A DNA stretch of 64,000 nt from Juglans regia. Its lineage: Eukaryota > Streptophyta > Magnoliopsida > Fagales > Juglandaceae. The first letter of the stretch is position 1. Every line of letters starts with the position of its first letter. Positions 26,401-37,616 of this stretch are shown here, piece by piece. The notes under the pieces are model-generated. The model was not told where the DNA came from. It ran no database searches and saw nothing but the letters and a program-made list of their open reading frames with translations. The position numbers and the translations under genes were made by a program. Location: assembly GCF_001411555.2 (NCBI RefSeq), contig NC_049911.1, forward strand, positions 35,353,340 to 35,417,339, read 5' to 3'.

Positions 26401-26818
26401 AAACATCCAAAAACAAACAGAACCAGTCTTGAATAAAATAAGAAATAAAGAGCCCGTTAAGTGCAAACAAAGTGTACCTAGAGACGGGAAAACTAAAGAT
26501 AATGAATAAGAGAGGCCGAAGAGCACCAAATCCCGTCTGGAGAACCCATTTTCCGTAGTGGATTCAGAAGTATCACACGCACAAATCTGTAGTTTCTCGC
26601 GTATTCTACATTTCTTGTGGTCGAGCGTAGTTCTGGTCTGGTTTCTGATTGCCAACACAGAAACATTTGATACACACAAAACATGCATACTTCACTACAT
26701 ACATGCATCCACACCAGTAACTCGGGGAAAGAAAGTACCTGAAACAGAGGTGGTGTGGAAGAAAAGGGTGGTTGGTTGTGAAGAGAGAAGGAGAAGGAGA
26801 GAGAAGAACCATTTTCAT
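23443..26818 (-). CDS. PPD5: PsbP domain-containing protein, PPD5-like, 11 exons
   Basis: Thylakoid-lumen protein of the PsbP family; members include photosystem II extrinsic subunits and assembly or NDH-associated factors. Exons in transcript order: 26818-26739, 26644-26478, 26345-26237, 26119-26070, 25884-25817, 25731-25633, 25142-25083, 24865-24806, 24719-24665, 24277-24228, 23541-23443. All have GT-AG borders and join in frame to 298 residues, close to the length I recall for Arabidopsis PPD5. The N-terminus MKMVLLSPSPSLFTTNHPF is transit-peptide-like; FSRRDLVLFGLSYSLSLVFP has the twin-arginine plus hydrophobic pattern of a lumen signal. The PsbP fold begins around LVDDINSYSYLYPVELPS (residues about 93-110) and continues through DARLRIVSERVDIIDNLI and IDGEPYWYYDYLVRKSPTK to the C-terminus ENYVPPYKDPWRFW. 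The member assignment (PPD5) is from memory; the family is certain. Confidence 0.88.
23912..23957 (-). pseudogene. Fossil duplicate of PPD5-like exon 10
   Basis: This piece lies in the last intron of the PPD5-like gene. It closely matches the real exon 24228-24277, including the CAAGCxGTGGAAxAAG end, the following GTGAC donor and a GA-rich run beyond it. It lacks one base in the CTTGC(A)GTGG stretch and has changes at the 5' side, so it would shift the frame and lacks a good acceptor. It arose by a local tandem duplication with a period of about 316 bp. Confidence 0.7.
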
Positions 26819-27164
26819 GGATCCTCTCTTTTTTCTTTCTGGTAACTTTGTCAGCTCATCCACTAGGATTGCGCAGGGGAGGAGCAAGAGCAAGAGCACC
26901 CCTCCTAGTTTTCGCACTTGCTCAGACCGTGGAGATATTTGGTAGATAGCTTTGGTTTTCTCTGCAGTTCGTCTGTTTAGTTCTCTGCAGTTTGTCTGTT
27001 TCAGTATAAAAAAATAAAAATAAAAAATAAAACTTAACAAAGATAAATGATATTTCAGTATAAATGAATAAATAAAAATTTACATAAAAAAATTAATTTT
27101 ATGACATTTACACAAACTATCTAAAGCAATGGTTATCAGATTAGTCAAATGCCAGTCAAGTCAA

Positions 27165-27395
27165 AATTTTGATTTCTCGAATTGGATATAAGAATCATTT
27201 TATCTCATTTTATTTTATTTTATTATTATAATTTTTTTAAATTCTCATATAAAATATAATAATTAATTCAATTTTTTTAATTATCAAAATAATAATAATA
27301 TTAAAAAATAATAGTATAATAATATTTTATTCAATTTTCAACTTTTATTTAAAACCATCTCATCTCACTATCTAAATTTCACCTAATTTTTTTTA
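27165..27395. mobile_element. MITE, 'GAGATGAGAT' family, copy 1
   Basis: An A/T-rich element about 230 bp long with imperfect inverted ends: ATTGGATATAAGAATCATTT at the left, and CATCTCATCTCACTATCTAAAT at the right. Its reverse complement shares the interior (GAATTTAAAAAAATT, TTATTATTATTTTGA-like runs) with 48970-49130 and 62915-63090. No coding capacity was seen. The superfamily is not determined. Confidence 0.6.
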
Positions 27396-27754
27396 AAATC
27401 AACTGCATTAGACTAGTCAAATCACTTCAAATCAAATTATGAGCTACAGTAAATAAAAAACAAAAGTCATATTTGATGAGTTATTATTCACCAACCAAAA
27501 AAATATTTTATTAAAAAGTATTCTCTTTCTCTTACGTTTTTCTTCTTGTTAAATAATTTGTTTGAACAGTAAAAATTAAATTATTAATTAATATATGAAG
27601 TATATTTATACAATATAAAAAAATATATATTATATTATTATTTTAACTTTAAAATAGTATGTCCAATATAAATTAACCTCTTTAAAAATTTTGAATTTAG
27701 TCAAAACTTAGATTTACAATGGCTAGCTCTAAATAATTCAAGAAAAACGGTAAG

Positions 27755-27975
27755 ATCCATTTACTATTAATTTACTCCTCTTTTTATATTTGATTTTTTT
27801 TTAATTTTTTATTTTACTTAATGATTAAAGAAGTGACTATTAGTAAAATTATATATTTTTAAAATTTTTTTTAATGATTAAGAATGTTAAAAAAATATTT
27901 AAAAAATAATAAAAAAAATAAAAAAATTTGAAATATAACATAAATGGTAAAGGAGGAATAAACCGGTAGGATGGA
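27755..27975. mobile_element. Candidate MITE with imperfect inverted ends
   Basis: The left end includes TTTACTCCTCTTTTTATATTTGA. The right end, reverse-complemented, includes TTTATTCCTCCTTTACCATTT and ATATTTCAAATTTTTT. The interior is poly-A/T rich. The pairing is imperfect and the region is low complexity, so this is tentative. Confidence 0.35.
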
Positions 27976-28523
27976 TATCATTACCCATAATTCAATGTCC
28001 AAGCCGTCGGCCCAATCTTGCGTGATCGTAGACAAGGCGTAGGTCGGCCCTACCCGATTAAGGTTTCCTTTTCGGGGCGGCTCGAATACAAGGTGTCGAA
28101 GACTCGACCTACCGCCTGACCTGCTAATTACAACGACGCCGTTCTTCATCTAAAACCCTCACCTTGAACTTTGAAGGCTCTTGTTCTTCAATGGCGGCAT
28201 CCTAGGGCTTATCTACCCTACATGTCCGAAGATATAATTTCCATTCTCCCATGGAAAATTTTCGTGGCTCCTCTTGGTTGCCGAGAAAAGGTAACGAAAA
28301 GAGAGATAAGTTTTCATTTTTTACACTTAGCTGAATGAAAATTCAAAACCTCTACACACACAACTGTGCCTAATCCAACTCTCAGGATTAGGTTAGGATA
28401 TTTTCTCGTTCAGCTTTTCGTTTAAGAAATCGATGCAATAAATTGAAGGCTTTTTGGAACTTTCGTTTCTTTTCTTTTCAGTGCTTTTCTCTGCGACCAA
28501 ACGAAATCCATGAATTTCACTAC

Positions 28524-30740
28524 ATGCAGTGCCATTGCAATCCGTTTATCCGTATAGCTTTCTTTCTGCTATTTGGTTCCAAAGCTGTACTTCTTCTTTG
28601 CATTGCAATGCTGCTTTGTATAATTCCCACTGTCAGTTATACGCACAGAATTTGCAGATTTGTTCGTTTCTTCGTGAATTTTTCTTCATACTGTGCTCTT
28701 AGAACTGTAGATTTCATTGAAGATAGCAAGGCCCGTGACAGTGATTACATCGAGTTACATCGTAGAATGCAGAATTATGCCACGTCAGGCTACTTTAGAA
28801 AAGCTCTGGAAATTTTGATTTCCATGGGAAATGTACCTGGGAAACCTACCGTGTATGATTGCAATGCTTTGATGTACTGCTATTTGAAATCACGAAACGA
28901 ATTGTTCGAAGAGTTGCTTGAGGTCTATATTGGGATGAAAAGAATTGGGCCACCCCCTAATGCCTTAACCTTCAATATGCTTCTTAATAGGATGTTATCT
29001 CTTGGTAAGTTGAAAGACGCATTGTTTATTGCCAAAGAGATGTGTGGAAGTGGGTTTAAACCGTCATTTACATCATTGTCAAAAATTTTGAAAAAATCAC
29101 TTATGTTGGGGAGTTTGGATTGTTCACTTGGTGTGTTTCAGTTAATGGTGAAGTTGGAATTTTTGCCAACCGAACCCGCTTTGAACTTGTTGGTTTCTCT
29201 GCTCACCAAAGCTGGGATGATTGGTGAGGCATGTTCAGTGTTATCTGTTCTCCTGGGTAAGGGTTATTTTTGTAGTGTATATAGTTATAATCTTATTCTA
29301 TGGGCTTTGTGTAAGTCTGGTCAGAGCAATAGAGCTTTGGGATTATTTTGTTTGATGAATAAGAAGGGTAATGTACAGAATGTATGCTCTTATACTGCTT
29401 TAATCTATGGATTTGGTAGAGAAGGTTTAGGAGAAGATCTTTTTCATTGTTTAAATGTGATGCAAATTGATGGTTTTAAGGCAAATATCAGGACATACAC
29501 TATCATAATTAAGTTTCTTTGTGAGGCTGGGAGGATTGAGGAGGCATTTGCCTACTTGGGTAGGATGGAAAGGGAAGGATGTTATCCAGATATGATTACA
29601 TATAATGTAGTTCTCCGTGAACTTTGCCATCAAGATAGAGTTGGAGAGATTTGTGAGCTCATTCAGGTGATTGACAGAAAGGGATTTTCACCCAATCCAC
29701 ACACATATGCTGCCTTGGCTGGAGGCATGTTAAAAGCAGGCAAAATAGGGGTTGCTCACAAAATATTGCTTGATGTGATTTCAAGGAGCCATACACTGGA
29801 TGTTGCTGTATATAATATATACTTCCATTATTTATGTTGTGAGAATAGGTCAAGAGAGGCGTTATCTCTGTTGAAGAGTATGACAGAAGGTGGTTTTATT
29901 CCAAGTAATGTGTCTTATAACACAATTCTGAAAGGTTTTTGTAGAGAGAATAGCACTGAAGAAGCTTTGGAGCTCTTGGATCGTTTTGAGTGGGAAAGAA
30001 ATGGACCAGATGTAGTTTCCTTCAATACGATTTTGTCTGCAGCATGCAAACAGGAAAACTCTTCGGTGATTAAGAGGATATTGTTTCGTATGGAGCATGA
30101 AGGGGTTGAGCTTAATGTTGTTAGTTTAACTTGCTTGATTCAGTATTTCTGTACGGTGGGAAGATTTTCAGAATGGTTGAATGTAATGGAGTACATGATC
30201 TGTAATGGCCAAACTCCAACTATAATCACTTTTAATATGCTAATGGACAAACTCTGCAAGAGTGGGTTACTAGGAACTGCCCTCCGGATTTTTAAATATC
30301 TTAAGAACTCCGGGTATGTTCCTGATACGATTTCATATAATATTCTTATGCGTGCTTCCATAAGGGAGGATCTTAACATGCTGGTGGACCAATTGTTCAA
30401 GGAAATGTATACCCAAGGGCTAAAGCCTGATGCCTATACCTATGGGTCCATCATTTATGGCCTTTGTAGGGAACGGAAGATATCAATTGCTCTCCAGATG
30501 ATGGATCAGATTCGAGAGAATGGGCTTACTCCAAGTATTGCAATTTACAGTATCCTATTGAAAGCAATGCTCCAAAGCGGTAAGGTTTGTGGCTTCATCT
30601 CGTTATTGAAAACTATGGTAATGGAAGGGTGTCAACCTAATGAGGTAACGCTTGGAATTCTGAACCAAGCAATGTCAAAAGGTTGGATGAAGAAATATCC
30701 TGAAGTCAGGAAGCTTCTAGGGATTGTGATTATGAGATAA
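28524..30740 (+). CDS. P-class pentatricopeptide repeat protein, intronless
   Basis: A PPR protein of 738 residues from the first in-frame ATG (28524). The open frame extends 27 codons further upstream without an ATG, so I start here. After a hydrophobic N-terminal stretch (IRIAFFLLFGSKAVLLLCIA), which may be part of an organelle-targeting region, the protein is made almost entirely of 35-residue PPR motifs from about residue 70 to the end. Examples are the repeated pattern YNxLIxxLCKxGxxxxAL...M...G..P (such as ITFNMLMDKLCKSGLLGTAL and YTYGSIIYGLCRERKISIAL). No E, DYW or SMR domain follows, so it is P-class. Such proteins bind organellar RNA and act in stability, splicing or translation; the target cannot be told from the sequence. 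Its last 215 codons are duplicated at 36415-37061. Confidence 0.9.
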   Translation: MQCHCNPFIRIAFFLLFGSKAVLLLCIAMLLCIIPTVSYTHRICRFVRFFVNFSSYCALRTVDFIEDSKARDSDYIELHRRMQNYATSGYFRKALEILISMGNVPGKPTVYDCNALMYCYLKSRNELFEELLEVYIGMKRIGPPPNALTFNMLLNRMLSLGKLKDALFIAKEMCGSGFKPSFTSLSKILKKSLMLGSLDCSLGVFQLMVKLEFLPTEPALNLLVSLLTKAGMIGEACSVLSVLLGKGYFCSVYSYNLILWALCKSGQSNRALGLFCLMNKKGNVQNVCSYTALIYGFGREGLGEDLFHCLNVMQIDGFKANIRTYTIIIKFLCEAGRIEEAFAYLGRMEREGCYPDMITYNVVLRELCHQDRVGEICELIQVIDRKGFSPNPHTYAALAGGMLKAGKIGVAHKILLDVISRSHTLDVAVYNIYFHYLCCENRSREALSLLKSMTEGGFIPSNVSYNTILKGFCRENSTEEALELLDRFEWERNGPDVVSFNTILSAACKQENSSVIKRILFRMEHEGVELNVVSLTCLIQYFCTVGRFSEWLNVMEYMICNGQTPTIITFNMLMDKLCKSGLLGTALRIFKYLKNSGYVPDTISYNILMRASIREDLNMLVDQLFKEMYTQGLKPDAYTYGSIIYGLCRERKISIALQMMDQIRENGLTPSIAIYSILLKAMLQSGKVCGFISLLKTMVMEGCQPNEVTLGILNQAMSKGWMKKYPEVRKLLGIVIMR

Positions 30741-31821
30741 TTTCAAGGAAGAAACTCGGCATGGCATGATAAGACTTTCATTAATCTTACTCTTGGAGCT
30801 CACTACTCTCACATTATCTGAATTGCCAAGAAGATCAAACGTTTAATCAGGTATGCAGCACACTTCATCCATATGTGTTTTATGATGTAGGGGTTTTCAT
30901 CGTGTAACTTTTTGAAATGTTTAATCATTATGTTTTTATAGTTTTGAGAATAAAACCAATGGACCGGTTTATAAAGTTCACATTCACATGCCAAACAAAC
31001 CGCCACCTGTGGAGAGCAAGCTTGCCGAGCTGTACTCTGGATCAACAAGGAAAATGAAGATTTCAAGGAGTGGTTGATGCCAAAAATGGGTATGTGTTTT
31101 CTTCTAAATCTTTTTCCATCCATGTCTTTTTCCGTATTCAACTGATGGAGCTCGGTCTGACATCACAGGGTATGCTATAATTACAAACGACTAGTGCCAG
31201 AACCTGGATGGAAAAAAATAGCTCCCAACAGACCTGGTGTTTGTGAGTGATGAGAAACTCCATGATGTATACAAAAGAGATGTCAACGACCTAATTGTGA
31301 GCCAAAGTGTCGTTAGGCTGGGGGACTGGGAGGGAACACGGGTAATCTAACCACACCAATGGCCCTAATTGATCACTTCCAATGAACTGGCATTGTAAGC
31401 GCTGGTTATGAGCTTGTTGTTTCAGATAGGGAATGTGACTAGTGAAAGAGCCTGCTAACGGGGGTGATTCGAGGATAAAATTTAAGCTAGCTATATACTT
31501 CCCACGAGTTGGCACCCGAGCAAAGAGCCGCACTTGAGCGTTCTGCCCAAGATATCAACAATGGCGTTTGAGCACTCGGAGAGATGCTGGCATACCGAGG
31601 AATGACTGATTAGCTGCCTAATTGAATAGCTCTCTTCTGTTTTTTACTTATTTTTATCCCTCGGTTCCTCTGCGGTTCTATGTATCCCCACCCCCCTACA
31701 CACCCCCCCTCCCTTCCCCTTTTTTGGTCAGCCTTTGTCGCGTTAACAAAACAAAAAATAAGAGTTGTACAGTTTGTATCAACAGAACATAAACATTCTA
31801 TGTGAATAAAGCATGCAGCAT
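30741..31821. other. PPR 3' flank, first copy of duplicated block
   Basis: The stretch 30741-31297 is repeated at 37062-37616, and 31298-31821 at 40259-40801. A short frame at about 30945-31075 (NGPVYKVHIHMPNKPPPVE ... KMKISRSG then stop), next to a splice-acceptor-like sequence, is conserved in the second copy. It may be a spliced 3' exon or chance; I do not recognise it. C-rich low-complexity sequence lies at 31687-31720. Position 31821 is the duplication junction. Confidence 0.5.
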
Positions 31822-33752
31822 ATACAGCAATGATGATGGTTTGCGCCTTGACAGACTTTTTATCCAGAAGGATAATGCCACAATCCATGTGGATGGGACT
31901 TTGTTAGGGCCGAAAACCAATCTTCATTTTGCTGTGCTAAATTTTCCCGTGAGTCTAGTCCCTACACTGGTTCAGGTCATTGAATCTTCAGCTACTGATG
32001 CTGTCCGCTCGTTGCGGCAATTATTAGCACCAATTAGGGGTATATTGCACATGGAAGGAGATCTCAGAGGCAGTCTTGCAAAACCTGGATGTGACGTACA
32101 GGTAAGGTGGTGCCATCGGGGGCATTGATCTTGGATGGGCTGAAATTGTTGCTTCCCTAACCTCAACTGGTCGTTTTCTATTCAATGCAAAATTTGAACC
32201 TATCATTCAAAATGGCCACGTACACATTCAAGGAAGTGTCCCTGTCACTTTCGTTCCAAATAATATTCTACTGGAAGAAGATATTGAAACAGATAAAGGA
32301 GCAGCAGCTTGGTTCCCCGGTTGGCTGAAAGAAAGGGGTACGGGCTCTGCTGATGAAGCCAGTGACAATAAAGTTTCTAGATATAGAAATGAAGAAGGTT
32401 GGGATACTCAATTAGCAGAAAGCCTGAAAGGTCTAAACTGGAACATTTTAGATGTTGGAGAAGTTAGAGTTGATGCAGATATTAAAGATGGGGGTATGAT
32501 GTTGTTAACAGCTCTGTCTCCTTATGCTAACTGGCTTCAGGGCAATGCTGAAATTATGCTCCAGGTGAGCAAAGTCATGCATTCTGCAAGGGCTTATCTT
32601 TAACTTAAAACTTACAACTGCAAAAAATGGTAAAATTTCACCTTAAAGTAATTAGTCCCGTGCCTTACTTTCCTAAGGTTTGTGATGTGTTCCAATAAAT
32701 AGGTCAGAGGTACGGTTGAACAGCCATTGCTCGATGGATCTGCTTCATTCCACAGGGCATCTATATCATCACCAGTACTCCGAAAACCGCTCACAAACTT
32801 TGGTGGCACTGTCAATGTGAAATCAAATAGACTATGCATCACTTCATTGGATAGTAGGGTGGGCAGAAGGGGAAAGATTTTTCTGAAAGGGAATCTGCCC
32901 CTCAGAACCAGTGAAGTCTCCCTTGGTGATAAAATTGACCTGAAATGTGAAGTCCTGGAAGTACGGGCAAAGAATATACTTAGGTTTGTAATTGCAATTT
33001 CTCACATAAAGATATTCACTAAGCATATGTTCCACCTCATTGATGGCAACTTAATTATGGGCATACATGTGCATGGTCCCTCTGTTCATGTTTCACATTT
33101 GATAATGTTGCTCCTTTCTATATATTGGTTTTTGTTTTGTGATCTCCATCCAAAAATATAAACAAAGTATCTGTTGTCTATAATGTTGTTTATTTATTCA
33201 TTTTCCTTTTGAGCTTATAATCCATAGATATATATTTTTTTAAATAAATTTTATTAACTTCTTTCCCCGGCTTCACCTTGCACATGCTAAACTCACTTCT
33301 GACTAAAACTACAGTGGTCAGCTTGACACTCAGATGCAAATAACTGGCTCTATATTGGAACCAAATATTTCTGGAATTCTAAAATTGAGCCATGGAGAAG
33401 CATATCTGCCACATGATAAGGGTAGTGGAGCTGCTCATTTTAATAGATTGGCATCGAACCAGTCCCAGCTTCCTAGCAGTGGCGTCAAATTCAATCATGC
33501 AGTTGCTTCGAGATATGTTTCACGGTTTTTCAGTTCAGAACCTGCTACTTCATGGGCCAAATTCACCCAATCCCCAGGTGGCACACTCGTATTTCATAAG
33601 TTTCAATGTGATATGTAGAACTTTTGCATCAATGATCTTGCACTGAACTCATGAGTTTAATGCTTTCTTCCATGGGCTGCTTAATCGTGCCTCAAGTTTT
33701 TGCAAATAGCCCTACGCGATACTTGTCCATTCTGTTTGTTCACTGTCCTAAC

Positions 33753-33847
33753 TTGTAACTAGGTGTTCTCGCTTGTATGCTTGTGTACTTGGGCTGTGCC
33801 TACCTACTTGATCAATAAAATTTTATTTTACTTGTCAAAAAGAAAAA
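33753..33847 (+). mobile_element. Duplicate of LINE-family 3' tail
   Basis: Second-copy equivalent of 19551-19645, carried along by the segmental duplication rather than inserted independently. Confidence 0.5.
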
Positions 33848-35139
33848 TGTTTGTTCCCTGACCCAGCTCACCACCTTTTCTCTATCTACACTAGTGATTG
33901 GGTTAAAATGATATCTGTCTGCTGCTTCATATGAAATTGGGCTTTTGTTTGTAATTTTACCAAAGTAAATTGAAATGTGAGAAGTTTATATTTAAAAGGT
34001 ACCCAAGTTAAACCTATATATATTTCAGTTCTTGTGTGTTCTTTCTTTCACATTTGTGCTTAATCTATGGATATGAAATAAAAATAGCAGCAGGGTTTGA
34101 AATGTTGTTTTTGTGAGAAGTTTATTTTTTTATTTTTTTGGGTTTTGAATTAATACATATAAAGTAATCAACATTCTTTACTTATGCCAGTGTGTGTTTC
34201 GGTTTTTTCCTTGTATGAGGAAAGACTATCCATGCCGTGGCATATATAATAATATAGGCTTAATTATCTACCTATCAAAAAAGTAATCAACATTCTATGT
34301 CGTTATTTAGCAAAAGCTGTTTTGCTTACATTGTTTCCGCACCTTGGCAGTTAAATCAGCTGGAACTGAAAAGGAAATGGAGCAAGTGAACGCCAAACCA
34401 AATTTAGATATCCGCCTCAGTGATTTAAAGCTTGTTCTAGGACCAGAATTGAGGATAATTTACCCTTTGATTCTTAATTTTGCTGTCAGTGGAGAGCTTG
34501 AGCTAAATGGCCTGGCTCATCCCAAATTGATAAAACCTAAAGGTATTCTAACATTTGAAAATGGTGACGTGAATCTTGTGGCGACTCAGGTGAGCCCCAT
34601 GTTAACTTTGTAGTGTAGATTTTCTTGTGCACTGCTTGTTATCTTATTAGTGTTTCTATAGTCTGGGTTTTGTTTTTTGTTGAAAATGTGATGTTGGCCT
34701 ATACAAATTCAGGTGAGGCTTAAGCGAGAGCATCTGAATGTCGCAAAATTTGAGCCCGAGTATGGGCTAGATCCAATGCTTGATTTAGCTTTGGTTGGAT
34801 CCGAGTGGCAATTCAGAATTCAAAGTCGGGCCAGCAATTGGCAAGACAAACTGGTAGTGACCTCAACACGATCCGTGGAACAGGATGTCCTTTCACCTAC
34901 TGAGGTAGCATCTGATACTTTGGTTGGTTATGAATTTGCAGTTTCTTTCCCTTTATGTTAAACAATCAGCCTTTTCTGGCTTTAAAACCCTTTCTCCCAC
35001 AGATTGTTTCATGCCACATTACACATGCACTTATAAAGTGTTCAAAATATGGCGTAGATGATACATCAGATGTTAAAAACAAAAGAAAAAGATGCCTATA
35101 GAAAAAACCAAAACAAAAGAAAAACATATGGGATATTTT

Positions 35140-35552
35140 TTTGTAAACAAGATAAGAAATTTATTGATAATTGAAGAGTTGCCATCCATGTACACAGGGA
35201 ATATACAAGATTAAAAAAAGCTAGGCAGAATTGAGCTTGGCCAGTCTTTTCACAATTCTCAAAGTTTCGATCTTTCCTTTCTTTCCGTTAGCACCGCATT
35301 ATGCACGACAGGATCAGCTTCCATAAAAAGAGTATCCCTCTCAGAACTAGAAAACTTCCTTTTCCAACTTGACAAAAGATCCACCACTATATATGGCATA
35401 ATTCATTCGAGCCCAAATAAACCAAAAATTGTGTTCCACAGAGCACTAGCTATCTTAGCGTGAAGTAGTAGATAATCCATCGTTCCCCATTCCTCATGCA
35501 CATACAGCACCAATCGACAAGCACAATATCTAAAATGTTATGGCCAACGATG
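35140..35552 (-). mobile_element. Duplicate of 5'-truncated LINE 3' end
   Basis: Second-copy equivalent of 20938-21345, with the same left T run and the same internal sequence apart from point changes. It was copied with the segment. Confidence 0.65.
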
Positions 35553-36326
35553 AACAATAGAGGAAAAATGAAAGATCAAGTCATACACTACCACCAACAT
35601 ATCATCAGGCTAGATTATCAAAATTTCTCATGTTTTGGAAGTTTTCTTTCGGGATGCAAAAACGTACTTAAATTTGGTGGGGTGTGCCTCTGTGTGTGTG
35701 CGCACGCACACTCGAATTTTTCTCTTGGCAATTGGAGAATCCATTCACCCTTCTGGTTTATTTTATTTTTTTCATGTACCATATCTACATGATTTGATCT
35801 CATAAATCTTATCAATCTTCACAGGCTGCTAGAGTCTTTGAGAGCCAATTGGCGGAGTCCATCTTGGAAGGTGATGGCCAGCTGGCACTTGAAAAGCTTG
35901 CGACTGCAACACTTGAAACATTAATGCCAAGAATTGAAGGAAAAGGAGAATTTGGCCAGGCTAGGTGGAGATTAGTATATGCGCCACAGATCCCTAGTTT
36001 GCTCTCTTTCGATCCGACAGTTGATCCTCTCAAATCTCTGGCCAATAATATTTCATTCGGTACTGAGGTTGAAGTCCAGCTAGGGAAACGCTTTCAGGTT
36101 ATCTTGAAACTCTTTTCAATTTGCACAAGTTATGAATGATGTTTTTAAGTAGCTTTCTTGTGAAAAACGTAAATCAGTTGAGTTGGATTATTCGTAATTA
36201 AGGGGAACAAGATAAAAATATTAGATTATCATCAAGTTGAAGAAGTAAGCCCTCTTTTCCATTCAAGCATTGTATAGTTGCATTTTGAATCTTGCTTTCG
36301 GGTATTTGTCCAACTAAACACCTTTA

Positions 36327-37061
36327 ATGAGACAAAAAAAAAAAAAAAAACCTTGGTTTGGTTCGGAACAGCTCAAGAATGAAATGTTTTGTGGTCCTAA
36401 GGTGTTTTATATGGAGTATGAAGGGGTTGAGCTTAATGTTGTTAGTTTAACTTGCTTGATTCAGTATTTCTGTACGGTGGGAAGATTTTCAGAATGGTTG
36501 AATGTAATGGAGTACATGATCTGTAATGGCCAAACTCCAACTATAATCACTTTTAATATGCTAATGGACAAACTCTGCAAGAGTGGGTTACTAGGAACTG
36601 CCCTCCGGATTTTTAAATATCTTAAGAACTCCGGGTATGTTCCTGATACGATTTCATATAATATTCTTATGCGTGCTTCCATAAGGGAGGATCTTAACAT
36701 GCTGGTGGACCAATTGTTCAAGGAAATGTATACCCAAGGGCTAAAGCCTGATGCCTATACCTATGGGTCCATCATTTATGGCCTTTGTAGGGAACGGAAG
36801 ATATCAATTGCTCTCCAGATGATGGATCAGATGCGAGAGAATGGGCTTACTCCAAGTATTGCAATTTACAGTATCCTATTGAAAGCAATGCTCCAAAGCG
36901 GTAAGGTTTGTGGCTTCATCTCGTTATTGAAAACTATGGTAATGGAAGGGTGTCAACCTAATGAGGTAACGCTTGGAATTCTGAACCAAGCAATGTTAAA
37001 AGGTTGGATGAAGAAATATCCTGAAGTCAGGAAGCTTCTAGGGATTGTGATTATGAGATAA
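36327..37061 (+). pseudogene. Chimeric frame: TIC236 intron fused to PPR C-terminus
   Basis: An open frame of 244 codons. The first ~28 codons ([20 protein letters not shown]...) come from non-coding sequence of the last TIC236 intron. From 36415 on it equals the last 215 codons of the PPR gene (30094-30740), still in frame and with an intact stop. The join lies at a shared TATGG (36410-36414; parents 22202-22206 and 30089-30093) and marks a 7887-bp deletion. About six PPR motifs remain. It has no PPR promoter or targeting region; transcription is unknown. I treat it as a pseudogene, with a small chance that it is a new chimeric gene. Confidence 0.85.
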
Positions 37062-37616
37062 TTTCAAGGAAGAAACTCGGCATGGCATGATAAGAATTTC
37101 ATTAATCATACTCTTGGAGCTCACTACTCTCACATTATCTGAATTGCCAAGAAGATCAAACTTTTAATCAGGTATGCAGGACATTTCATCCATATGTGTT
37201 TTATGATGTAGGGGTTTTCATCGTGTTACTTTTTAAAATGTTTAATCATTATGTTTTTATAGTTTTGAGAATAAAACCAATGGGCCGGTTTATAAAGTTC
37301 ACGTTCACATGCCAAAGAAACCGCCACCTGTGGAGAGCAAGCTTGCCGAGCTGTACTCTGGATCAACAAGGAAAATGAAGATTTCAAGGAGTGGTTGATG
37401 CCAATAATGGGTATGTGTTTTCTTCTAAATCTTTTTCCATCCATGTCTTTTTCCGTATTCAACTGATGGAGCTCGGTCTGACATCACAAGGTATGCTATA
37501 ATTACAAACGACTAGTGCCAGAACCTGGATGGCAAAAAACAGCCCCCAGCAGACCTGGTGTTTGTGAGTGATGAGAAATTCCATGATGTATACAAAAGAG
37601 ATGTCAACGACCTAAT
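37062..37616 (+). repeat. Second copy of PPR 3' flank (left part)
   Basis: Matches 30741-31297 with scattered changes. It ends in GACCTAAT (37609-37616), which is the target site of the hAT-like insertion that follows. Confidence 0.9.

Larger units (their letters stand above)
26819..28523. other. Divergent intergenic region, PPD5-like / PPR promoters
   Basis: The two genes are transcribed away from this 1.7-kb spacer. It is strongly A/T-rich between 27000 and 27950 and holds two MITE-like sequences (27165-27395 and 27755-27975). The part from about 28000 to 28523 is less AT-rich and probably contains the PPR promoter and 5' leader. I did not identify a convincing TATA box for either gene. 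Confidence 0.55.
31822..36409 (+). pseudogene. TIC236: Truncated TIC236 copy (tandem segmental duplicate)
   Basis: A near-identical copy of 17615-22201. Exon equivalents: 31822-32564 (5'-truncated), 32703-32983, 33315-33577, 34351-34589, 34713-34904, 35825-36097. The intron sequences, including inserted LINE pieces, are copied too. It lacks all upstream exons and any TIC236 promoter, and the final exon is deleted. An 8-bp deletion (CTCCTTGA of 17901-17908 absent between 32107 and 32108) shifts the first exon's frame. Differences from the parent are scattered and few by eye, so the duplication looks recent. It cannot make TIC236. Confidence 0.93.

Noticed and set aside
28443..28523. 27-codon upstream extension of the PPR frame
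   Set aside because: It begins with TTG, not ATG. The first in-frame ATG is at 28524.
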